A stretch of 6,200 nt of DNA from Azoarcus sp031555955 (GTDB lineage: Bacteria; Pseudomonadota; Gammaproteobacteria; Burkholderiales; Rhodocyclaceae): positions 1 through 6,200 of the forward strand of contig JAVBTY010000069.1 in assembly GCA_031555955.1 (NCBI GenBank), in the 5' to 3' direction. The notes below the pieces were generated by a model. It saw only the letters and a list, made by a program, of their open reading frames with translations. It was not told the DNA's origin and did no database searches. Position numbers and translations under genes: made by a program. The stretch's first letter is position 1; each line of letters begins with the position of its first letter. This document shows positions 1 to 5,323 of this stretch, one piece after another.

Positions 1-192
1 CCGCGGTTCTGGCCTACGCCATCGAGCAGCCGGCCCACGGCCAGGTCAGAACCAGCAACGAATTGCGTCAGCGAGGCATCTTCGTCTCACCGCCGGGCGT
101 CCGCTCCATCTGGCTACGCAACGATCTGGCCTCGTTCAGGCCGCGCCTGGCCGCCCTGGAGAAACAGGTGGCCGAACAAGGCATCGGTCAGA
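1..192 (+). pseudogene. IS481-type transposase, N-terminal fragment
   Basis: The frame starting at base 3 is open from the window edge and reads as the winged-helix DNA-binding N-terminal part of an IS481-like integrase/transposase. Recognisable blocks are VLAYAIEQPAHGQ, NELRQRGIFVSP, GVRSIWLRNDL and LAALEKQVAEQG. In this family a short linker and then a DDE (rve) catalytic domain should follow. Here the similarity stops near base 190 and the frame ends at 251 with unrelated residues, so the catalytic domain is missing. The true start lies left of the window, so the piece is truncated at both ends as seen. It belongs to a different IS481 subgroup from the transposase remnant downstream, so these are two elements. 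It is probably non-functional. The assignment rests on remembered family sequence, not a search. Confidence 0.7.
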
Positions 193-252
193 TGACGGTC
201 CCGCCATCCTGCCGGAATGGAGCATTTCGTCGATCTACTGCGCAAGGTTAAG

Positions 253-279
253 TTTCGCATCCCGGATGATTACATAGAC
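253..279 (+). repeat. Left terminal inverted repeat of the IS481 element
   Basis: This 27-bp sequence matches the reverse complement of 1119-1145 at 20 positions, including an unbroken TCGCAT and CCGGA. It lies 84 bp upstream of the transposase start. The tip has TT where IS481-family ends normally have TG, which fits a decayed element. Confidence 0.65.
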
Positions 280-362
280 CCAAACCGCTATCCGCTATTC
301 ACGGCCCGAGCGGTGTTGCGAGAGTTGGTAGAATCGTTGCAAGCCACACGGGAAGGCCCGCC

Positions 363-1150
363 ATGTTGATCGCCCTGCACAAGAACGCCCGCACCACGAC
401 TGCCGTACGGGCCGAGATCGCAGCCAGCGGCGAGACAGCCAGCGTGCTGGCCCAGCGTTACGGCATCACCGGACAAACGGTCTGCAAGTAGAAGAAGCGC
501 AAGGTCTTTGGCGAGCGCTCGCACACCGCGCACCGTCTGCAGACCGTACTCAGCCCGGCGCAGGAACTCGTCGTGGTCGAACTGCGGCGCCCTTTGCTGC
601 TGCCGCTCGATGACCTGCTGGCCGTCACGCGCGAGTTCCTCAATGCCGATGTCTCGCGCTCAGGCCTGGATCGCCATGGGGTTGGCAACCTCAATGCTCT
701 CAAGCCTGGCGAGGCTGAGCCCACACACAAGGCGTTCAAGTGCTACGAGCCGGGCTACCTGCACGTGGGCGTCAAGTACCTGCCCCAGATGCAGGATGAG
801 CACGGCTGTTCGCCAGCCGGGAGCGCCAGCCCAGCGGCAACCATGAGTTCGACCGGCTGTGCCTGGCGCTGGGCATCGAACACCGCCTGACCAGGCCCAG
901 GACGCCCAGAACCAACGGCATGGTCGAGCGCTTCAATGGCCGTATCGCCGATGTGCTCAAGACCCACAGGTTCAACGGGCGCGAGGACATGGAGCAGACC
1001 TTGCTGCGTTACGTCGCCCTGTACAACCACCAGTTACCTCAGTCAGCGCTGGGCAGCAAAACCCCCATGCAGGCCATGAAGGAGTGGTTCGCGCTCCATC
1101 CTCATCTGTTCCTCAGGCGACCATATGATCGTCCGGAATGCGACATTTAA
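363..1150 (+). pseudogene. IS481-family transposase, inactivated
   Basis: A ribosome binding site, GGAAGG (351-356), stands 6 bases before ATG 363. The N-terminal helix-turn-helix (LHKNARTTTAVRAEI, then LAQRYGITGQTV) is followed by a TAG at 489-491, where relatives appear to carry Trp. The same frame continues through LLLPLDDLLAVTREFLN and YEPGYLHVGVKYLPQM, where the first catalytic Asp expected in HVDVK is Gly. After base 800 the protein jumps to sequence matching the later catalytic core in another frame (LFASRERQPSGNHEFDRL, then TNGMVERFNGR and LYNHQLPQSALGSKTP), ending at TAA 1148-1150. Roughly 60 residues, including the second catalytic Asp, are missing. The final catalytic Glu in MVERFN is kept. 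A few residues also seem lost at LDRHG, where relatives have a longer arginine-rich stretch. The remembered family consensus is the basis for the deletion estimate. Confidence 0.8.
1119..1145 (-). repeat. Right terminal inverted repeat of the IS481 element
   Basis: Read on the minus strand it begins with the canonical TGT tip and matches the left repeat at 20 of 27 positions. It overlaps the last codons of the transposase frame. The TAA stop at 1148-1150 therefore lies outside the repeat and appears to come from the target-site sequence. Confidence 0.65.
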
Positions 1151-1248
1151 TCGCAGAACTGACGCGAGCCTGCTGGGACGGCTACGAACTGCCACAATCT
1201 GAAATGGCGAATCTGTTTCAGGCAGACCTGATCGTGTTCCTCTCATAA
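1138..1248 (+). other. 36-codon open frame after the IS481 element, unidentified
   Basis: The frame opening at ATG 1138 has protein-like content, with LIAELTRACWDGYELPQSE followed by MANLFQADLIVFLS and a TAA stop at 1246-1248. The ATG lies inside the right inverted repeat and has no Shine-Dalgarno sequence, so this is unlikely to be a real start. It is better read as the C-terminal end of a gene disrupted by the IS481 insertion. Joining the two flanks at TTAA puts this frame in register with an open frame to the left of the element. I do not recognise the family. Chance openness in GC-rich DNA remains a real alternative. Confidence 0.25.
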
Positions 1249-1295
1249 CCGGAAATGGCCAAGGATTCGATGAGGCGGCTACTTTTCAGCTATTT

Positions 1296-1790
1296 TTACC
1301 TGCACATTTTCTCGATCTGTCCGCGCAGATCCCGGCCTTCCGTTTCGCGGGTTTTGTCGTCGAGATATTCGCGCTCGCCCTTGTCGTTCAGCCGTGAAAC
1401 ACGCTGCCCGCTTTCCAGCGCGGCCAGATGCGCGCGCGCCTGGTTGCATTTTTTTTCCTGTGCGGCGGCCTCGCTCTTTTCCTTTTCCGCCTTGGCCTGC
1501 GCTTCGGCCTCGGCAGCGCGGCGCTGGCGGAATTCCAGTTCCTGATCGGCTGCGGTTCTGGGTCCTTTCTGCACAGCCGGAGGCGCGCTGGCGGCATCGG
1601 CTTCGGCGGGTTCCGTGGTCACGGCCGTGGGGGGGCGGGAAGGGCCAGAAAGTGTTTTCGTGGCGCCTTCCGGTGGAGGAACGTCGGAATAGTGGATGCG
1701 CCCGTCCTTGTCTTTCCAGCTGTAGACCTGCTGCGCCGCTACAGGCAGGGAGAAAAACAGCGCGGACAGAAGAAGGGCAGGGCGGATCAT
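1296..1790 (-). CDS. DUF4124-domain secreted protein
   Basis: The 164-residue product starts with a signal peptide: positively charged Arg3, a hydrophobic stretch over residues 5-17, and a likely cleavage after Ala19 (PVAA, then QQ). A DUF4124 domain follows (about 20-60), with the typical YSWKDKDGRIHYSD and a proline-rich VPPPEG. Residues 50-80 are rich in Ala, Pro and Thr and probably disordered. Residues 82-125 are rich in Ala, Glu, Lys and Arg and look like a long helix or coiled coil. The mature protein has two cysteines (115 and 163) that could form a disulphide. GGAG (1799-1802 on the minus strand) lies 8 bases before the ATG. The protein is probably periplasmic. The DUF4124 family has no established reaction and its role here is unknown. 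The gene is divergent from guaB, so the two share an upstream region but not an operon. Confidence 0.85.
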   Translation of the reverse strand: MIRPALLLSALFFSLPVAAQQVYSWKDKDGRIHYSDVPPPEGATKTLSGPSRPPTAVTTEPAEADAASAPPAVQKGPRTAADQELEFRQRRAAEAEAQAKAEKEKSEAAAQEKKCNQARAHLAALESGQRVSRLNDKGEREYLDDKTRETEGRDLRGQIEKMCR

Positions 1791-1869
1791 CAGGCAATCT
1801 CCATGAAGCCCCGCTTACATGGCGCAGGACGCTCTGTATAATACGGATTTGGTCGAAAGGATAAAAGCC
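1791..1869. promoter_or_regulatory. Divergent intergenic region between the DUF4124 gene and guaB
   Basis: These 79 bases must hold the promoters for both divergent genes. The guaB side has a clear sigma70 promoter. The near-palindromic GTATAATAC core also gives a TATTAT on the minus strand, but I see no matching -35 hexamer at the right distance for the DUF4124 gene, so its promoter is not assigned. I found no convincing PurR-type operator. Confidence 0.5.
1814..1842 (+). promoter_or_regulatory. Sigma70-type promoter of guaB
   Basis: A perfect -10 hexamer TATAAT (1837-1842) is preceded by a 17-base spacer and the -35 hexamer CTTACA (1814-1819), which matches the consensus at four of six positions. 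Transcription would start near 1849 and leave a leader of about 20 bases before the guaB ATG at 1870. This argues against the in-frame upstream ATG at 1819, which overlaps the -35 element. Confidence 0.7.
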
Positions 1870-3330
1870 ATGCGAGTGATCCAGAAGGCGCTGACGTTCG
1901 ATGATGTCCTTCTCGTACCCGCCCACTCCACGGTTCTTCCGCGCGATGTCAGCCTGAAAACACGGCTTACCCGGCGCATCTCCCTGAATATTCCCCTTGT
2001 TTCCGCCGCCATGGATACGGTGACGGAGGCGCGTCTGGCGATTGCCCTGGCGCAGGAAGGCGGGCTTGGCATAGTGCACAAGAACCTGACGCCAGAGGCG
2101 CAGGCTGCCGAGGTGGTGAAGGTCAAGCGCTTCGAGTCGGGCGTGCTGAAAGATCCGATTACAATTCCGCCGACGATGAGCGTGCGCGAGGTTGTCGCAC
2201 TGACGCGGCAGCACCGTTTTTCCGGGCTGCCGGTGCTGGAAGGGAAAAAGGTGGTCGGCATCGTCACCAACCGTGATCTGCGCTTTGAAACCAATCTTGA
2301 CCAGCCGGTTTCCGCGATCATGACGCCGCAGCATCGTCTGGTGACGGTGAAGGAAGGCACGACTCTGGAAGAGGCAAAGGAGCTGCTGCACAGGCACCGC
2401 CTGGAACGCGTGCTGGTGCTCGATGATGCCGGGGAGCTGCGCGGGCTGATTACGGTAAAAGACATGCTCAAATCCACCGAGCATCCGCTGGCGGCCAAGG
2501 ATGAACTGGGGCGTCTGCGCGTGGGCGCGGCGGTGGGCGTTGGCGCTGGCACCGAGGAGCGCGTGGAACGGCTGGCCGATGCGGGCGTGGATGTCATCAT
2601 CGTCGATACCGCCCATGGCCACGCCCAGGGCGTGCTCGACCGGGTGCGCTGGGTCAAGCGCACCTTCCCGCAGATCGAAGTCATCGGCGGCAACATCGCT
2701 ACCGGCGATGCGGCCCTGGCGCTGGTGGATGCCGGAGCCGATGCGGTCAAGGTTGGCATCGGGCCGGGATCGATCTGCACCACGCGCATCGTCGCGGGCG
2801 TTGGCGTGCCGCAGGTCACCGCCATCGATAACGTCGCCCGCGCGTTGCGCGACAGCGGCGCGCCGCTGATCGCCGACGGCGGCATCCGTTATTCCGGCGA
2901 TATCGCCAAGGCCATTGCGGCGGGCGCTGGCGCGGTGATGCTGGGCGGCCTGTTCGCGGGCACCGAGGAATCGCCGGGCGAAACGGTGCTGTACCAGGGG
3001 CGCTCCTACAAAGCCTATCGTGGCATGGGTTCGCTCGGCGCGATGAAGCAGGGCGCGGCGGACCGCTATTTCCAGGACAGTTCCGCCAACGTGGACAAAC
3101 TCGTGCCGGAAGGCATCGAGGGGCGCGTGCCTTACAAGGGCTCAGTGGTCGCGGTGATTCACCAGCTCACGGGTGGCCTCCGGGCGTCCATGGGCTATAT
3201 GGGCTGCGACAGTATCGATGCGATACATGAGCGTGCCGAATTCGTCGAAATCACCGCGGCGGGTGTTCGCGAATCCCATGTGCATGACGTGCAGATCACC
3301 AAGGAAGCCCCCAACTACCACGTTGAATGA
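1870..3330 (+). CDS. guaB: Inosine-5'-monophosphate dehydrogenase
   Basis: This cytosolic enzyme oxidises IMP to XMP with NAD+, the first step of the GMP branch of purine synthesis. The 486-residue product has the normal bacterial length. The barrel begins with LTFDDVLLVPAHSTVLP. A pair of CBS domains, which in this family modulate activity in response to purine nucleotides, is inserted at about 93-202 (DPITIPPTMSV to KDMLKS). The catalytic loop GPGSICTTR carries Cys303, ADGGIRYSGD binds the substrate phosphate, YRGMGSLGAM (from Tyr383) precedes the mobile flap, and GRVPYKG holds the flap Arg419. The C-terminus ESHVHDVQITKEAPNYH is also typical. ATG 1870 is chosen because AAAGGA (1856-1861) lies 8 bases before it and the promoter covers the upstream ATG at 1819. 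Nothing suggests loss of function. Confidence 0.97.
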   Translation: MRVIQKALTFDDVLLVPAHSTVLPRDVSLKTRLTRRISLNIPLVSAAMDTVTEARLAIALAQEGGLGIVHKNLTPEAQAAEVVKVKRFESGVLKDPITIPPTMSVREVVALTRQHRFSGLPVLEGKKVVGIVTNRDLRFETNLDQPVSAIMTPQHRLVTVKEGTTLEEAKELLHRHRLERVLVLDDAGELRGLITVKDMLKSTEHPLAAKDELGRLRVGAAVGVGAGTEERVERLADAGVDVIIVDTAHGHAQGVLDRVRWVKRTFPQIEVIGGNIATGDAALALVDAGADAVKVGIGPGSICTTRIVAGVGVPQVTAIDNVARALRDSGAPLIADGGIRYSGDIAKAIAAGAGAVMLGGLFAGTEESPGETVLYQGRSYKAYRGMGSLGAMKQGAADRYFQDSSANVDKLVPEGIEGRVPYKGSVVAVIHQLTGGLRASMGYMGCDSIDAIHERAEFVEITAAGVRESHVHDVQITKEAPNYHVE

Positions 3331-3351
3331 CGTGGCCAGAAACATCCCCGG

Positions 3352-3375
3352 CGCCGGACATCGTCCGGCGTTTTT
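3352..3375 (+). terminator. Intrinsic terminator between guaB and guaA
   Basis: The arms CGCCGGAC (3352-3359) and GTCCGGCG (3363-3370) form a perfect 8-bp, GC-rich stem around the three-base loop ATC. Five T residues follow directly (3371-3375), then CTGTT. The hairpin begins 21 bases after the guaB stop and its T tract ends 21 bases before the guaA ATG. It fits a rho-independent terminator for guaB. Some read-through is expected unless guaA has its own promoter, for which I see no candidate in the 66-base gap. Confidence 0.8.
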
Positions 3376-3396
3376 CTGTTCTTCCGTGTGCCAGAC

Positions 3397-4968
3397 ATGA
3401 ATCACCAGAAAATCCTCATCCTCGATTTCGGCTCCCAGGTCAGCCAGCTGATCGCCCGCCGCGTGCGCGAACAGCAGGTGTATTGCGAACTGCATCCCTT
3501 CGATGTTTCCGACGACTTCATCCGCGACTTCGCCCCACGCGGCATTATCCTTTCCGGCGGGCCGAATTCCGTTTATGTGGAAACCGGCTGGCGCGCTCCG
3601 CAATGCGTGTTCGAGCTCGGCGTGCCGGTGCTTGGTATCTGCTACGGCATGCAGACGATGGCGGAACAGCTGGGCGGGCGGGTCGAAAGCGCCAGCAGAC
3701 GCGAATTCGGTTATGCCGAAATGCGCGCGCGCGGCCACTCCAGGCTCTTCGAAGGCATCCAGGATCGCACCAACGCCGAAGGCCACGGCCTGCTCGACGT
3801 GTGGATGAGCCACGGCGACAAGGTTGTCGAACTTCCACCCGGATTCAGCATCACCGGCAGCAACGACGCCTGTCCGGTTGCCGCGATGGCGGATGAGGCG
3901 CGCGGCTTCTACGCTGTCCAGTTCCATCCCGAAGTGACGCACACCCTCAAGGGCAAGGAAATGATCGCCCGCTTCGTGCACGACATCTGCGGCTGCGGGC
4001 ACGACTGGAACATGCCGGATTACATCGCCGAAGCGGTGGAAAAAATCCGTGCCCAGGTGGGCAGGGATGAAGTCATTCTCGGCCTTTCTGGCGGCGTTGA
4101 CTCCTCCGTCGCCGCCGCGCTCATCCACCGCGCCATTGGTGACCAGCTCACCTGCGTTTTCGTCGATCACGGCCTGCTGCGGCTCAATGAAGCCGAACAG
4201 GTCATGCAGACCTTTTCCCGCAGCCTTGGCGTAAAGGTGATTCACGTCGATGCCAGCGGATTTTTCCTTGGAAATCTCGCGGGCGTTACTGATCCGGAAC
4301 AGAAACGGAAAAGCATCGGGCGTGACTTTGTTGAAATATTCCAGCAGGAAGCACAAAAACTGCCCCGCGCCAAATGGCTCGCGCAAGGCACCATTTATCC
4401 CGACATAATCGAATCCGGCGCAAAAAACAGCAAATACGGCAAGGCGCACACCATCAAGAGCCACCATAACGTCGGTGGTCTGCCCGAAACGCTCAATCTC
4501 CGCCTGCTCGAACCCCTGCGCGACCTGTTCAAGGACGAAGTGCGCGAACTCGGCGTGGCCCTCGGCCTGCCGCACGACATGGTCTACCGCCACCCCTTTC
4601 CCGGCCCCGGACTCGGTGTGCGCATTCTCGGTGAAGTGAAAAAGGAATACGCCGATCTCCTGCGCCAGGCTGACGCCATCTTCATCGACGAACTGCGCGC
4701 CGCCGACTGGTACGACAAAACCAGCCAGGCCTTCGCAGTGTTTCTCCCGGTAAAGAGTGTCGGCGTCATGGGCGATAGCCGTACCTACGAATACGTCGTC
4801 GCACTGCGCGCCGTGCAGACCCAGGATTTCATGACCGCCCACTGGGCCGAACTGCCATACAGCCTGCTTGGCAGAGTGTCGAACCGCATCATCAACGAAG
4901 TGCGTGGCATCAACCGCGTGGTGTACGACATTTCCGGAAAACCACCGGCGACGATTGAGTGGGAGTGA
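3397..4968 (+). CDS. guaA: GMP synthase (glutamine-hydrolysing)
   Basis: This cytosolic enzyme makes GMP from XMP, ATP and glutamine, completing the pathway begun by GuaB. The 523-residue product has an N-terminal class I glutamine amidotransferase domain (ILILDFGSQVSQLIARR, SGGPNSV), with the catalytic triad Cys82 (GICYGMQ), His177 and Glu179 (QFHPEVTH). The ATP pyrophosphatase domain follows, with its P-loop SGGVDSS at 231-237. The C-terminal dimerisation and XMP-binding part contains HPFPGPGLGVR and FMTAHWAELPY, and the protein ends in the usual PPATIEWE. ATG 3397 gives the usual family start; an in-frame GTG at 3388 would add three residues. Neither start has a clear Shine-Dalgarno sequence, which is unusual beside guaB. 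The stop codon coincides with the apparent edge of the IS3 element. Confidence 0.97.
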   Translation: MNHQKILILDFGSQVSQLIARRVREQQVYCELHPFDVSDDFIRDFAPRGIILSGGPNSVYVETGWRAPQCVFELGVPVLGICYGMQTMAEQLGGRVESASRREFGYAEMRARGHSRLFEGIQDRTNAEGHGLLDVWMSHGDKVVELPPGFSITGSNDACPVAAMADEARGFYAVQFHPEVTHTLKGKEMIARFVHDICGCGHDWNMPDYIAEAVEKIRAQVGRDEVILGLSGGVDSSVAAALIHRAIGDQLTCVFVDHGLLRLNEAEQVMQTFSRSLGVKVIHVDASGFFLGNLAGVTDPEQKRKSIGRDFVEIFQQEAQKLPRAKWLAQGTIYPDIIESGAKNSKYGKAHTIKSHHNVGGLPETLNLRLLEPLRDLFKDEVRELGVALGLPHDMVYRHPFPGPGLGVRILGEVKKEYADLLRQADAIFIDELRAADWYDKTSQAFAVFLPVKSVGVMGDSRTYEYVVALRAVQTQDFMTAHWAELPYSLLGRVSNRIINEVRGINRVVYDISGKPPATIEWE

Positions 4969-4976
4969 GCTTGCCC

Positions 4977-5005
4977 CTGACAATCGTATCCCTTGCTGAG
5001 ATGAT
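4977..5005 (+). promoter_or_regulatory. Candidate promoter of the IS3 element
   Basis: CTGACA (4977-4982) matches the -35 consensus at five of six positions. A 17-base spacer leads to GATGAT (5000-5005), a four-of-six match to the -10 consensus. The start would fall around 5012-5014, just before the orfA ribosome binding site. A weak promoter close to the left end is common in IS3-family elements. No experimental support is visible here. Confidence 0.4.
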
Positions 5006-5020
5006 TGAATCGACGCAAGG
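4991..5020 (+). promoter_or_regulatory. Possible hairpin covering the orfA ribosome binding site
   Basis: CCTTGC (4991-4996) is the exact reverse complement of GCAAGG (5015-5020), which contains most of the orfA Shine-Dalgarno sequence AAGGAG (5017-5022). A small inner helix GAT/ATC (5000-5002 with 5009-5011) can stack inside. A transcript from guaA would contain both arms. One starting near 5012 from the element's own promoter would lack the left arm. Confidence 0.4.
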
Positions 5021-5029
5021 AGAGAATGG

Positions 5030-5323
5030 ATGGCAAAGAGTCCAGGAGCGCGCTACACGCTGGAGTTCAAGCTTGAGGCGGTGCGCCTGGTCAAGGGCGG
5101 TCAAAGCCTGGCGGCGGTGCCCAGGATTCTGGGCATAGCCGGGCAGACACTGCACAACTGGGTCAAGGCCGATTGCGAGGGTCGGTTGCAGGGGTCGCAG
5201 AGCAAACCGGTCAGCCCGGAACAGATGGAGATCGCCCGGCTTCGGGCCGAGCTGGCGCGCGTGAAGATGGAGCGCGACATTCTGGAAAAAGCGACGGCGT
5301 ACTTCGCGAAGGTGCGGCAGTGA
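5030..5323 (+). CDS. IS3-family transposase OrfA
   Basis: The 97-residue DNA-binding protein of the element recognises the IS ends and supplies the N-terminal part of the OrfAB fusion transposase. A helix-turn-helix spans about residues 8-45 (YTLEFKLEAVRLVKGGQSLA, then GIAGQTLHNWVKA). A leucine-zipper-like coiled coil follows at about 65-90 (MEIARLRAELARVKMERDIL), and it ends EKATAYFAKVRQ, as typical OrfA proteins do. AAGGAG (5017-5022) lies 7 bases before ATG 5030. The TGA at 5321-5323 overlaps the orfB GTG start by four bases (GTGA). The A run at 5286-5290 near the 3' end is a possible -1 slippage site. Confidence 0.9.
   Translation: MAKSPGARYTLEFKLEAVRLVKGGQSLAAVPRILGIAGQTLHNWVKADCEGRLQGSQSKPVSPEQMEIARLRAELARVKMERDILEKATAYFAKVRQ

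Larger units (their letters stand above)
253..1145 (+). mobile_element. Degraded IS481-family insertion sequence
   Basis: The element is bounded by imperfect terminal inverted repeats. The left copy (253-279) begins TTTCGCATCCCGGATGATTA. The right copy (1119-1145), read on the minus strand, begins TGTCGCATTCCGGACGATCA. The two agree at 20 of 27 positions. TTAA stands one base outside each end (248-251 and 1147-1150), which fits a short target duplication with a palindromic core; IS481-family elements are known to use such targets. The interior is one decayed transposase gene. At about 0.9 kb it is shorter than intact relatives because of an internal deletion. It can no longer encode its own transposase, although its ends might still be recognised by an intact relative elsewhere in the genome. 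Confidence 0.7.

Noticed and set aside
315..334. TTGCGA and TAGAAT as a promoter for the IS481 transposase
   Set aside because: The two hexamers (316-321 and 329-334) are only 7 bases apart, far from the 16-18 needed, and no other -35 fits.
217..369. 50-codon open frame starting at ATG 217
   Set aside because: It crosses the left inverted repeat of the IS481 element, so its first part is flank and the rest is element DNA. It has no Shine-Dalgarno sequence and I recognise no family.
1249..1295. Terminator after the DUF4124 gene (minus strand)
   Set aside because: Only a 3-bp stem could be drawn near 1280, and no GC-rich hairpin with a following U tract is present.
1279..2885. Minus-strand open frames of 447 and 356 codons opposite guaB
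   Set aside because: They overlap guaB and the DUF4124 gene in other frames, have low-complexity Ser/Arg- or His-rich translations, and show no domain or ribosome binding site.
3142..4983. Long open frame of 613 codons on the minus strand opposite guaA
   Set aside because: It lies opposite the whole of guaA and the end of guaB, whose products have all family motifs. Antisense open frames of this size are common in GC-rich genes, and the translation shows no recognisable domain.
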